From Amborella trichopoda (taxonomy: Eukaryota > Streptophyta > Magnoliopsida > Amborellales > Amborellaceae), in contig NW_006499535.1 of the NCBI RefSeq assembly GCF_000471905.2, positions 370,117-434,116 on the forward strand: 64,000 nucleotides of DNA, in the 5' to 3' direction. Under the pieces are notes generated by a model, which saw nothing but the letters and a program-made list of their open reading frames with translations, searched no databases and was not told the DNA's origin. The stretch's first letter is position 1, and each line of letters starts with the position of its first letter. Below, in pieces: positions 36,498-48,329 of the stretch. Position numbers and translations under genes: made by a program.

Positions 36498-36730
36498 GGG
36501 ATTTTCTACAAAAAGATCGTTTATCTTTTATACATGGAGGTCACAATCATTCTTATCCCTTAAATTTCAAATTGAGTGGTTGTAAGAGTATCATTGAATA
36601 GACACAAAGTTTCAGAAAGAAAATTATCGGACTTCGTGATATACTCGAAGCCATCCAATTTGACATCTAATAAATGAGAATGATTGTGACTTCCACAGAA
36701 AAGATAAATAGTCTCTTTGTAGACAATCCC
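36498..36730. mobile_element. Mutator-type MITE with 9-base target duplication
   Basis: This is a 233-base element with terminal inverted repeats of about 55 bases. Left: GGGATTTTCTACAAAAAGAT...; right, in complement: GGGATTGTCTACAAAGAGAC.... Both run on through a 'gtcacaatcattct' block, with about eight mismatches and a 2-base indel. It is flanked by a perfect direct repeat ATGATAAAT (36489-36497 and 36731-36739). A 9-base duplication and long inverted repeats are the marks of Mutator-like elements. There is no coding capacity. Confidence 0.85.
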
Positions 36731-36861
36731 ATGATAAATATAGCTTCAAATAGCAAAGTTTAAGAGAAAAAGAAAAGAAAAGAATGAAAACTAGATCTCA
36801 ACCTCAACCCAAAAGAGATGCTGCCACACAAGATTCACACATGTGGTTTTGAACAAAAGGC

Positions 36862-37315
36862 TTGCCCGCTAAAGCTTTAATATATACAAGGAAAAGAAAA
36901 CAATTTGAAATTCAGTGGTTGCATTTACTCCATAGGATGAGTGTAGATGACATGAGGATGGTGAAATCAAGAAGTGGCAAGACAAGAATTGATAGAATTC
37001 AAAATAAATACGTAAGAGGGAACTTAGAGGTGGCTCCAATAGACGACATGATAAGAGAAAGTAACTTAAATAGACTGGCCATGTACGATATAGGTCTAAT
37101 ACATAACCAGTTAGGAGAGATGATTTGGTTCTAATGGAACATAAAAGCGCAAAGGACAAGCTCAAAAAGACATAAATAGAAGTAACGAGAAGATATATGG
37201 CGACTTGTTGTCAGGCACAGGATATGGCCATTGATACAGCAAATTGACAAAACATGTTTCGTGTAGCTGACCCCAAATTGTTTGAATAAGACTCAGATGA
37301 TGATGAGGTAGTTAA
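36862..37315 (+). pseudogene. 3' tail of an RTE-type LINE
   Basis: The translated pieces match the well-known C-terminal part of plant RTE-clade LINEs: MSVDDMRMVKSRSGKTRIDR, then QNKYVRGNLEVAPIDD and, after a frame change near 37130, RVADPKLF ahead of a 'gatgatgatgagg' tail at about 37298. In intact elements these read close to MRMLRWMxGxTRxDRIRN...GVAPI, ending in ADP. Only the last 150 or so codons survive, as is usual for 5'-truncated LINE insertions. Stops and at least one frameshift make it dead. Endonuclease and RT are absent. Confidence 0.75.
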
Positions 37316-37351
37316 ATTAAAAATACTTCATATAAGTTCGATCGCAATAAT

Positions 37352-37462
37352 CTACACCATCTATTTTATTTGGACGGTTTAGATTTTGACATTACCTTAA
37401 AAGATGTGTTATACTGTAAAAATGCATTAAATCTACACATCCAATTAATATAGATGGTGTAG
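37352..37462. mobile_element. Small inverted-repeat element (MITE-like)
   Basis: CTACACCATCTATTTTATTT at 37352 and the complement of 37443-37462 (CTACACCATCTATATTAATT) open an inverted repeat of about 33 bases on a 111-base unit. No coding content is present and I could not settle on a target duplication. It could be a MITE or a single decayed hairpin. Confidence 0.5.
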
Positions 37463-37475
37463 AACATCAAAACCT

Positions 37476-38990
37476 TATTTCTATAAGTAAGACTGCTGCC
37501 TCATATAAACCGTACCATACATTGAGTTGCTCAACTAGATATCAAAGCATGCCAAAAATCCCGAGAGTATCGGCCAAATTCCATTAATGATAACCATGCC
37601 AACCTACAAAAGCCTACAAAAACCAGAAGGATATGTATCTCAAACTACTCCCAATAAACTGAATTCAAATATTTCTTGAAATCCAAAACCTGTGACTATT
37701 CTCATGACTACAAAACAGATGCATAGTCCACAAGTTCACCCCAATATGAGGATTTCGATTAAGCTGCATCGCCAATGTCAAGAAGCAATAGGAGTGCAGC
37801 ACAACAGCCTAAAAGCGTTGCCAAACTTGCCTGACATTGTACGGATGGCTTACGCTATTTTACTTCTTGATATTTAGCGATGCCTTGTGCAGTCTGCTAG
37901 AATTTGGCAATAATGGATAAGTGCTTCTTCGTAATTGCCTCCAGAAGTCTGTACATCCCGCGGTCAAGCATCCCTAGCATTCGCGATAATGGGAAGAAAC
38001 AAGAAAAATTGAGCTTGAAACAGTCTACAAGTTGCACCAATAAGATCAACATTTTTAGCTCGTAACCAAATTGATCAATATTTGAATTCAATGTTGATCG
38101 CAAGGAAGGCACAAATCATTAATTAAAAAAATCAGGTAAGAGAAAGATGCGGAAAGGTTGCTGATAAACAATAATTGAACAAAACAATTAAACCCAGTTT
38201 GGAGTGCTTAAATCAGACACTGAACATCTATAAATTAGAAAATCTTAGATGCTTTCAGTTGAAGAATTGGAGAATTTTGTTTAAGCTTGCAGATAATTAG
38301 TGATAATTGTTAACGACAAAAAAGTCTCAGCCATCTCCTTAAGCACAGTCGTGTGTACACTGGGCATGCTCCTGTAAGTAAATACGAGTACATCAAGAGC
38401 GCATGCACAAGAGACAGAGAGACAGAGAGATTCTAAAGTCGTCAAAATAATGGGGTCTTCTATTGCATAGATAGGAGCAACAATAATTGAAAAAAATCAA
38501 CATCGGTACTGACTGCACAATCATAGTCGGCAGATAGAACTACTCAAAAAAAAAAAGGAAAAAAGAAACACAGGTAAATAACATTTTTTGAAATGATCAT
38601 GCTAGACAAGGACATTTGATGATTATGCAAGGAAACTACGCGTTGATTGGTACATATCAAATGCAAATCAGAGAAATAGTAAACATAGAAATCACCAGTG
38701 AAAAAACCAACATTTAAGGTTCCAGCAAATTATAATAAACAGCATGGCTCATTGTATTCAAACGAAAACAAACCCAAAAATGCCCAATTTTCTATTCCCA
38801 AAACTTATGAAATTTCCATTACTTGAGTCATGGAATTTACCCCCAAATTTACTACATAGGCTAATATAAACAAGATTCTATTTTCTATATTAATTTCATG
38901 ACATTTTCTATCATTATAAACATGTTATTTTGCATGAAATCATAAATGCAAGATTTCTCTTAATGTTTAGATCCACAAGGTGGCAGGGTT
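37476..38990. other. Low-repeat stretch, possibly intronic or intergenic host DNA
   Basis: I see no transposon signature here. The minus strand holds one exon-like segment at 37866-37993. It has a pyrimidine-rich tract ending in 'gaatgctag' and then a frame with GMLDRGMYRLLEAITKKH, interrupted by a stop and continuing QTAQGIAKYQEVK. The amino-acid pattern is helical and looks like real protein, but I do not recognise the family. It may be an exon of a decayed or fragmentary host gene. The rest (38010-38990) is AT-rich with no further signal. Confidence 0.3.
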
Positions 38991-38999
38991 AAGGCTTGG

Positions 39000-41900
39000 G
39001 TCTTAAATCCTTGCACAAAGGGCTTCAGCTGATGAGAGGTGGTTAGGGTGAGAGGTAAGGGAGCTCAAGACAAGGAAGGGGCGATCACCTAGTACTCTAA
39101 GGGGGAGAGAATGAGCTAGCCAAGGCTCAAGGGTGAGGGTGAGATTGATTAAAATAGAGATGAGACTAAATGAAGGGGTTTAAATACAATTGATGATGAT
39201 CATGGGTATCGATTGACTAATCATAAGCATTGGAATGTGTTCCCCATGCCTAGGGATGTATGCTCGCATGACACGGGGATCCGAATTTTGGGTCCGTAGG
39301 GTCGGCGAGCCGGTCGGACTACACAAACCATAACATTCTAACAGTAGCTCAGAATTAATTGTCCTACATACCCCTGAAAATTTTGAGGTCTCCTCTACGA
39401 CGAAGACCCTAAGCAGTTCCAAGACAGCGAGTTCTACACCAGCCGAAAACGAGCGATATTTTATTGACGAAGACGCATAAGACGTTTACCTCGTCATTTT
39501 GAGTTCGGAGACACGCCCGGACAGTTTCCCTCTTAGAATAGTTACGAAGCCCTCCAGCTGTCTGCCAGTGAAGTTTGGACACGAACTCTCCTTAAGCGTT
39601 AATAAATCACCTCGCTTCTCTCTTTATAAACTACAACACGGGTTCATATGGCACTCCTCTATAGCGGCTTACTCAAGCTGGGCGGCTGGCAAAGAAATGA
39701 TGAAAAACGGGCTGGAGGGGGAGTGAAGTTAGAGTGTCAATCAGAGGATTAAAACTCTTAGAGTGACATCGAAGGCACCGGGTCAGGTACGTCGTGGCTA
39801 AGGTATAGCAAGCTAGCGCGCAGTTGTGCAGGTGTGAGGCGGACGTGCAAGGTAGCATGCAGATGCAAGGGTGGCATGAAGGTCACGTGGAGTAGTGCAC
39901 AGATGCACGAGTGTGTAAAGGATCACGCGACGGAAACGCTTGGATTTGTGGTTGTAAGATGGGAGACAAGAGAGAGAGAGAGTAGGCTCGATTGTGACCT
40001 GACCAAGGTTCACTTCCATGGTCCCCTTTGTATGCACGAGAGATAGAGAGGATATAAGTGCAGCGTAAGATTAGGGGGGTGTAGGATATGGTGTGGGCTA
40101 GGGTATGCAGGTGAGTGCGTGGACTGGGATGTGTGGTCTAAGATCTTGGTTAGGACGCACGGATTGGGGTGTATGGTTTAGGGTTTTGACTCATAGGGCC
40201 AAAGGGCAGTTTCTCTCCTTGCTAAAAGTTTCTCTATCTTCATCATTGGATCCAAGAGTTAGAGGCAAGAGCAGGCCAATGTCTCTATTTTATTAAGCAA
40301 TGATCCAGCCCCCTTATAAAATGACGTAAACTTGCTAATATAGAGAAACCACAAAACATGGGTCAATGCTACAACCTAAGCCAAGTTGAGGAAAATTATA
40401 ATTAAAAGGAATTACAATAAGATCCCAAATTTGGGCAAAACGACCAAAATTCCCCATAAATCTTTTGGGCTAACGATGAAACCATCCCTCTCTGAGGGGC
40501 CTCTCGCCATTACTAGACATCAAGAGATTTTTTGGATGCTTGCGACAGTGCTTTAGAAGATCCATTGTCGTAGAATTGATGCTTGATCGATTATGAGCAT
40601 TTTGATGTCTCTTATTTGTCTTGAAACGGATTTTTCCTGAGGGGTAAAAATCTGGCCAATTCATGAACTTTGGTTGCCAATGCGAGGCAATATGTGATGT
40701 TTTGCTTCTTTCTTTTGATTGAAAATTAAAGAGGAGACTGACACAGTTGCTTTGCACCAAGTTTTGTCCGATTTGGTCTATGCTTGAGTTATTTCCAAAT
40801 TTGGGATGTCTCCAAAAAATGGAATTTTGGTGACCAGGAAAGCGCTGCCATTTAAACCTCGGATTATGTACCATCCAGTTGTTTAATCAAATGTAAAATT
40901 TGTACGAGCTTGTAGCCCTTCGTGATACAGTCGTAACGAACCCACTTTTATGATGATCCGATCCATGGATCCCAAGTTATCGTGTCATGAAGTTCGAGAT
41001 GTCTTGCTTTAAAGTTATGAGTTTTTGAGGTTTCGAGCTCATCTTCTCTCTAGAAAAGCTCCCGTTTTGGGCCACGTGATGACGCATACCATATGTCAAA
41101 TGACGGGGTCGTCGAGACCTAGCATGTATCCGAATTTGAGCTGAGCTTGATTCGATTGCGTACAAGCCAGCGTTCCAAAAACCGGCCGATCTAACCGCTA
41201 ACAGCCTGGTTAGATCGGAACCGGCCAGTTCCGATGTTGGACGATTTGGTGATCGACTGGTATTTTATACTTTGAATAAAATACTACTTTAAATTCACAT
41301 TAAATGTGTTAGAATGGATTATTGGTTAGCGTTGTGGGTTACATTTTATATGAATCAAGGTTCAAATCCTGTCGCCAACTTTTTTTCTTTTGGTTCAAAA
41401 AAATTACCAACTATAAACTTCTTATAATAAATGTTTTTTCTTTCAAGAAATTTACCTGCCCACTAGAATTGAACTAGAAACTTCTCATAAAGAAGTCCTT
41501 TATTATTAGACTCACTAACTAATATACCATTTACTACTTAGTTGGCAAAAAGAAGGGCCTATATTATATATAACTTAATTTTTATTCATTTTCTTTAAAA
41601 AAAATGAGTTTTTCAAGTCAATTTTTTTAATACTATTTTAATATTCATTACACTATGATAAATATTGAAAAAAAAATGGTCATTGATAATCACTTTTATA
41701 TTTTCCCATCTTTTTTGAGAAAATTTTAAAAATACCCCTAAGCACAAATCGATTTGTTAAAATCCATTTTTTCAATAATTTTCAACTTCATTTGAGCGTT
41801 TTTTATTTTAATTACATTATTTATATGCTTTTCATATTTTAGTAGTTATTTTTTTTGTATTCCTTTTTTATTTATTTTTTCAACACTTTTTTTATCGTTC

Positions 41901-42543
41901 GGGATTTGCGCGGATAGAGCGGTTGCATCGATCGGTTTACTGGTTATGCCAGTTAAATCGCTTTCAGGCCCATATCTGGTTAACCGTTCCGGTTCGATTT
42001 TGTGAATAGCACTACAAGCGAGCTGTGAGCACCTACAAGATCATCCCGAAAGGGTCCATTAATGGGGACTGGTTTGTTGAGGCCACACCGCAATATTGTA
42101 GAACCTACCCTTTTTGGGTAATTTGGGCCCATAATGGTCTCGGGGAGTCTGATTGAGCCCAAATTTGGCCCCTAGGGGTTACGTTCTGAAGTCCATAGTA
42201 GTGGTCTGGTGCCATTCTAAGGCTCTGAAAATGGGGCTATAGTTATACGGTCCCTTTTCAACAGTATAGGAATTGGAGTTGTGAACAGAGTTTTGTTCTG
42301 ATTGTGTCAAAACTTATCAGAATATCACGAAACCTTTCGAACATCCTTCGGGCATCCCAAACTACCTTTTTCATGCAATTTGTAGCAATTTTTAACACCT
42401 TTTCCAAAGTTGCCCATTATTAGGCTTATTTTGCAGTGTTCCCGTGGTTTGGCAGTGTCTTGGGCACCAAAGGGGCCAAGTTACATCTAGCTCTCTCTAT
42501 ATTCATACCAGGGATACGAGTACATAAAATATGACGTATAACA
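39000..42543 (-). repeat. LTR of the minus-strand Tat-like element (family X)
   Basis: The start in element direction is TGTTATACGTC at 42543. The sequence then follows the LTR at 1161-2500 in reverse, block for block, including 'aggcccctcagagagggatgg' near 40500 and 'ttaataaaatagagacat' near 40290. A TATA-like ATTTTATAA lies at about 40314-40322. The U5-like part (39000-40280) is GA/CT-rich. An 841-base foreign insert splits it at 41172-42012. The left end is not sharply defined. As it follows the pol of the same strand, it is the 3' LTR of 42544-51661. Confidence 0.65.
41172..42012. mobile_element. Unclassified insert with two tRNA-like segments
   Basis: This is an AT-rich insert absent from the other family X LTRs. 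It is flanked by an imperfect 11-base direct repeat, TACAAGCCAGC (41161-41171) and TACAAGCGAGC (42013-42023). Both ends carry GC-rich 'aaccgg' motifs that are loosely inverted to each other. Inside, the plus strand at about 41317-41390 resembles a tRNA with a B box GGTTCAAATCC. The minus strand at about 41461-41545 resembles another with AGTTCAATTCT. It could be a non-autonomous DNA element or a pair of SINE-like pieces. Confidence 0.5.
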
Positions 42544-42749
42544 ACTTGCCTGCTGAATGCTGCTCTTCGAGAGAAGCGAGAAGTGTAGCATTCAGAACAA
42601 AATATTTGACATCGAAGTTCATCTTTTGAATCCTTACTGAGACAATTTTATTTCCTCTCACAATTTTTTTCTTCTTGATTACCAGCATCAACGGGATCCT
42701 TGAGGGGGAGACCGTGCCGAAATGTCTTCTCGAAGGGGTAACCAAAGTG

Positions 42750-43300
42750 AATTTGGTCATTGGGGGACTTGCTTAAGGGCTTCATTCCCAATGCCACCAG
42801 GAATCCGTCTTTTGGGAGAATGTACCCATAAAGTGCCTCGTGAAGGGCTTAGCATTCTGTCTTGATAGCATCTCCTAATGATCCGACTCGTGGGTGCCCT
42901 TAGTGGGCTTTTATCCCCAATCAGGGTGGCTGGGAAAGGCTAGTCTGGATTTCACCTAGGCTTCTTTCTGGTGTTTGTTGGTTCTAATCAGGTACCTTGC
43001 ATGAGGGCATTACCCCACCTCAAGAGTTAGGATGTTGGTGTCGAGTGGGTGCCTTGCTTAAGGGCTTTACCCCACATCAGTGGTTGAGATGTTGGTGTTG
43101 AGTGGGTGCCTTGCATAAGGGCTTTATCCCACATCAGCGGTTGTCGGGAAAGATGGTCTTGAATTGTCGCCATGACTCTTTTTTGTCTTTTCCTTTTTTT
43201 TTTTTTGGTCTTTTATGTTCATGAGTGGGTGCCTTACTTGAGGGCGTTACCCCACGTCAGGAGTTGGGAAGGGCTGGTCTGGATTTCACCTAGGACCTTC
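42750..43300. repeat. Subrepeat array in the Tat-like 3' region
   Basis: A motif close to GGGTGCCTTGCTTAAGGGC, followed by 'tttaccccacatcag', recurs near 42991, 43047, 43107 and 43224. Weaker copies lie near 42770, 42835 and 42895. Spacing is about 60 bases in the best part. The core 'gccttgcttaaggc' can fold back on itself. A second phrase, 'ggctggtctggatttcacctagg', occurs twice (about 42935 and 43270). Confidence 0.6.
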
Positions 43301-43479
43301 TTGTGATTGTTGTTTTTGAATGGTGGAATTGTTGTTTTTGAGTGGTTGAAGTGTCTTCGATGAAGAGCTGCATCAACCCCTCCCCTCCCTTTTTTTGTCT
43401 TTTTTATTTTTGTTTGTCCAAGTGCCATTTCGGGTTTGTTTGTCCAAGTGTCATTTCGGGTTTTCACCTGAACTAGATG

Positions 43480-46440
43480 GATGTGGTACCATGGGGGTGG
43501 TTTTCAACGACTTATTTTATTCAGGCTCTTTACCGTAAGTTCAGGGTCACATCTGCCTTTGCTTTCCATTTTTACTCATGGCGCCCTTGTGGATTTTCAC
43601 CATACCCTGTTTTCTTATTTTTAGGACTCTCTTACTCATGGCTTCATGGCTATGCCCGCCTGTCATTTTTACTCATAGCGCCCCTGCCCAAATTTTTACT
43701 TTCGATAGTTTTGCCCATAGTTTCGTGGCTATGTCCGTCGGAAGCTCTCATTTTTCTCATAATGATCCTCCTCAAATGCTCATCATGCCCAACTTCCTTT
43801 TTTTTTTTTTGGCTCTCTGGGCTAATAGGTATTGCCAGTGAGCTGGGGTGCAGAACTGAGTGTGCAAGGATGAAGGCATGGTGGAGCCGCGTGCTTGTGC
43901 GGGGAGGCACACCTGGAGTCGCGATGTGCACAGAGTTGTGGAGAGCATCAGTAGAGCTCTTCTTTATTGGAACCACCGGTTGACGAAACGACGCATAGGG
44001 GGAGGAACGTTTCCATTGCAGAACCACGAGCATGCGAGGGTCGCCGGTGAGACGGGTCGTCTTTAAGACAGATCCGTGGGTAGGTGAAATGTCACTGGGA
44101 AGACAGGTCGTTTCTGTGACAGACCTGTGGGTTGACGAAACGTCACCGGGAAGGCAAAATGCTCTGCGATGTTTTCGCAGATGGGCACGTCGCCACCTCA
44201 AGATGCGCGAGGTTTCNGTGACGTGTTCGATGGTAGTTGTGGCTTATAAAAGCAAAGGAAAAGGGAAAGATGGGGACATTTTCTCCTTTGAGTTTCCTAT
44301 CTTTTCAGCTTTTCAGAGAGAGAGAGAGAGTTCTCCCGTTTGAGGCGTTTCTCTATGACTCCATGGCCTCTGCTGATGTCAGCGTTTGAGCCCCAGGTTT
44401 TGCAACGTGTTTAGGCATCGCGTTCATTGGTGAACATGTTCGACCTCGTGAAGATGCTAATGATGGCCCTGTGCTTAATGGTGAACTTGTGCCCCAAGAC
44501 CCTCAAGACTCATTTGAGATCCCGAAGATAGAGTCTAAGGTTGTGCACAAGATTTTGAAGGGCATCAGGCCTAAACCCAATCTCGTTCATCAAAACATGA
44601 TGATGGGCTGTGACAATTCTTGCTTGCCTGTAAACCTCTTCATGGGGATTGACTGAACGAATGATTTGGCCAACATCGATGTTCAGCGCTTGGGTGATTT
44701 GCCGATATGTCCAACAGGTGATTATCTGCTTGGATCTTTACTTGTTGCTGCTCCCTTGACCATTATTTGACCTTTTTCTTTGAGCTAGTGGTGAGAAGAA
44801 GAAAGTAGGGCTTTCTAGGTATTCCAAGCTGTCTTTGGAAGGGAAAGCACTGCTCTCTTGAAGAGATCACAGTTTTGGAAGGAGGAGGCGACGCGTTTGG
44901 AGCCCTTCATCTGTAGGTGGAAGATCTATTTAGAACATAACTATCTTTCTATAGCTACTGAGAATTGTAACCGCAATTTTGTGATCCTCTTGTTTATGAA
45001 ATAAATCTTCCTTTTGTTCTTTCTTGCGCTGTGGTATGTGTCTCTTCTTTATCTATGATCAGTTCTTATCTTCATTGAAAGTGGGGGATAAGAAATGGGC
45101 CAAGGGACTTGTTTTGCCTAGGAGGCATGCCGGAGGCTTGGCTCATGTGGCTAGAATTCCCTCTCGGGTTTCCATCCATGCCCCTGGGGAATGTGCCATT
45201 TATGGTTTTTGAAAGAACCTCACATATATATATTTTTTGTGGCTCTTTTGCCCATGGTTTGTGTACTATGCCTACCATCTTTTTTTTTTTAGCTGAACGC
45301 TGAGGATCCAACATCTTTGGATGGTACAAGGAGCATAGCTCGCTTGTATACCAAGTGTTATTTTGCACAAGTGTGTGTAGGGTTCATGGGCGAGCCAGAG
45401 TTTTGTATGGTCCTGCAGATGGTTCAATGTGTCTCAGCTGTGTGAGAGGAACAACAGCAGTGGCCCCAAAGGGAAGAGTGAAAAGAATTTGGCAGGTGCC
45501 ATGCAAGCGTCTGTACCTGGCCTTGGTTGTGAAAAGGATGGCTTCGAACATGCGCTAGAGACAAAGTTGCACGTGTAGAGTTTTGGAGCTGCGTGATCTT
45601 CGCTCTGGAGTGACGGATCAGCACGATGTTTGGAATTCACTGTGTTGAAGCCGTACAGTGTTTCATCTGGGTGCTGTTTGCACTTTCGAGCGATACTGCC
45701 ACGTGATGCTCCGTTGGCTTGCATGATACGTTACCTCTTCTCGGTATAAAAGGCGCACAGGGGTACCTTTTTCTTTTACCTGAGAATTTTACCAGAGATA
45801 AAAAGCCCTAATTGTTTTCCACTGCATCTCTTTTTGCTGCCGTCTTCAAGCGAAGTTCTTCACCACCAAGCACTATTTGTAGCAATGGCGAGTACGAGTT
45901 TTTCCCCTCCTCCAGGTATGTCTCTTTTTCTTCCATAATTTTTTCTTTTTTTTCCTTGATTTTCGTTTTTCTTCACCATTGTGATTTTTCATTTTTCCCC
46001 GTTCTTTGGTTGAACGCCAAGGGTTGGGAAGAATGCCTCCATTGTTTCTGTTGACGGTGCTTTTGTACTGCCTACTGAGCTTTGTGGGCTTGCTCTTATT
46101 TGCCTGAGCCTTTCCATTGCTTTTGCAGTGACCATTCAATTGGTCATTAGCCCTGTACGTGTTCGCATTACAAAGGCTTAGGCCTGGTCATGCGTTGTGA
46201 GCCTCTTGGGTAGGGTCGGTCTAAGGCGGGCTCGTGCGTGTACAACACGGCTCGGTGAGGCTAGTCATGAAGGAACTCGTATTCGGCCACGAATGGCTAT
46301 GTGAGGTTTTAAGGTCATCCACCATGACCTAGTAAAGGCAACTTAACGTCGCACCTCCGAGACTGTGTGTGTGTGCATTTTAAAAGTTGTGACGCTAGAA
46401 TGAGTGCTAGTAGTTTAAGGTCATATAGCTTACCGCGTAG
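43480..46440 (+). other. Antisense promoter-like modules within the Tat-like 3' region
   Basis: On the strand opposite to pol there are two similarly built modules. Module 1 has TATAAAAG at about 44239, a CT/GA leader, ATGGCCTCTGCTGATG at about 44363, a long open frame at 44471-44656 and AATAAAT near 44999. Module 2 has GTATAAAAGG at about 45751, a 130-base leader and ATGGCGAGTACG at 45885. The latter opens ten codons that end at a canonical CAG/GTATGT donor (45915/45916), with a pyrimidine-rich acceptor near 46129. Extra antisense ORFs between pol and the 3' LTR are known in Tat elements. I recognise no protein family. Tandem units of about 65 bases ('gtcaccgggaag') lie at 44030-44160. Confidence 0.35.
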
Positions 46441-46499
46441 TTTATGGTCAAGCAGTTTGGACCATAGCTTGTGAGTAATACTTTTTCAAGTATCTTCCA

Positions 46500-47690
46500 T
46501 TGATTGGTGGCATGGCTTCTTCACTTCGGCATTGACTAGCACGCAGGCCCCATTAGGAAAAGCCTTTTTCACCACGAATGGCCCCTCCCATTTTGGTTCG
46601 AACTTCCCCTTAGTTCAACCATGAGTAACGATATGCCTTCTTATTGCTAAGACCAATTCCCCTTTCAAGAATGATCATATTTGATGGACTTGTCAAAAGC
46701 TCGCTACATGCGGCCTTTGTGAATTTCGGGGCTTTGCTGTGCTTGCAACCTCTTTTCATTCAGTGTGTCCAGCTCTTGATAGTGAAGAGAAGTTCATTCT
46801 TCGTTTGTCATTTTGTAATGAAGGGCCACTCATAGAGAAGGCAATTGAATTTTAAGGGGCAACATAGCTTCACCCCTGTACACTAGCGAGTAGGGGGTTA
46901 ATATGATAAGCCCATAGAAATTCAAAAAGCCTTTTATGCCAATCTCTCTTGGTGTCAGAGACTTCCTTAGGGCGGAACAAAGGGTCTTGTTGAAGGTTTC
47001 GACCAGACCATTGGCTCTTGGATGGTACATGGTTGAATATTTCCACTGGAAACCGAACTAGTTAACCAGATGATCAATCTGATTGCCTCAAAATTGGGGG
47101 CCACTGTTTGAAATGATTCATTCAGGTACACTAAACTTGTATATAATGTTTTAGAGCATATAGGTGGGACAGCGGGAATATTTTTGAGAGGGATAGCTTC
47201 GACTCATTTAGAAAAATAGTTGGTGGCGGCTTATATGAACACGTGCCCCAAAGAAGAGGGATGGTAGATGGGACCTACTGTGTCCATACCCCAATGAGAG
47301 AAAGGCCAAGATGCCACCGACGTGTGGAGAGGCTCTAGGGCTTGATGGATGAGACTCGAATGAATCTGACACATCGGACAGTTCTTTCCTATTAGAAGGG
47401 AGTCAGCATTCATGGTAAGCCAATAATAGCCTATCTAGATGATCCTGATGTATAGCTCGGGACCGAACTGATGCATTCTGTAGACTCCGGCGTGGACCCC
47501 TTTAAGTACTCGATTCGCATATTTTTGGTCGATGCACCTGAGTAGCATGTCATTATAGGTGCATCGAAATAGGATGCTGTCAAGATGCACATATCTTGTG
47601 GCCGATCTTCGAATCTTATTGTGCTCGACAAGGTCTTCAGGAAGCTGACTGTGCTGCAGGTATTCTGTGATAGGAACACGCTAATCTGTC
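46500..47690 (-). pseudogene. Ty3 integrase remnant
   Basis: The domains run from right to left. The zinc-binding part has CPMCQIH at about 47365, followed by WGMDTVGPI at about 47290 (start of the catalytic core). The core's later part YHPRANGLVETFNKTL is at 46980-47030, then TPYSLVYRGEAMLPL. A C-terminal WEGPFVVKK-type stretch lies near 46580. Integrase would insert the cDNA into host DNA. The pattern 'YHPxANGLxExFNKTL' and 'SLVYGxEAVLP' is typical of Tat/Athila-type integrases. It is broken in several places. Confidence 0.75.
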
Positions 47691-47830
47691 GCTGGCTCTA
47701 CCTCAGCGCACATAGGAAATTTCGGTTCTTCGTCATCCTTCTCCATCTTTCATGTTTTTCGAAGATTCTTGAGAGTCGCATGAAGCCTAGCTTTTTTTCC
47801 TGCCACTACTGCCCTGAGAGGATATTGTTC

Positions 47831-48240
47831 TTAACTCTCGTTGTCGAGTTTCTTTACCAACTCGACGACACATCTCCACTTAGCCACCCATACCGGTATG
47901 GGCTTTCCCCATGACAACTGGATTGTTGCCCCTAACTTGCCAAGTCCATCGGCTTGTGCATTAAGCCTTCGAGGTACATGCTCAAGGGTGATTTCCTTGA
48001 ATTCAGTCACCAATGATTTGGCGGCATCGTAGTAAGGCTTGAGGTTTTCCTTTCTTACGTCGTACACCCCCTTGAATTGTTTGATGACTAAGTCTAAATC
48101 TCCATAGATGCTTAAGCATTTCAAATTCATGTGAGAAGCAATCTCCAGGTCGATGATGAGTGTCAGCTATTCTGCTTCATTATGCGACTCTATCTCTAAG
48201 GGAGAGAATGATCGCGAGGGGTGGTGAATACTACTTCAGT
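47831..48240 (-). pseudogene. Second (archaeal-type) RNase H remnant
   Basis: The minus strand gives DLDLVIKQFKGVYDVRKENL, then LEHVPRRLNAQADGLGKLG, the C-terminal half of an RNase H fold with the last catalytic Asp in QADGL. It lies between the RT-linked RNase H and integrase, the place where Tat elements carry an additional RNase H acquired separately. It is broken. Confidence 0.7.
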
Positions 48241-48329
48241 ACCGCCTTTCTTGGATTGGAATGCCCTGCTGAATTGCATTTTCTAGTCACATGACTTCAG
48301 TTTGGAATACTTCTTCATCTGGCAGATCT

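Noticed and set aside
41317-41390. tRNA gene
   Set aside because: A B-box-like GGTTCAAATCC is present, but I cannot form an acceptor stem or a full cloverleaf. Kept only as tRNA-like.
43650-44201. Open frame of 183 codons on the minus strand
   Set aside because: It covers tandem units of about 65 bases and has no recognisable domain; likely chance in GC-richer repeat DNA.
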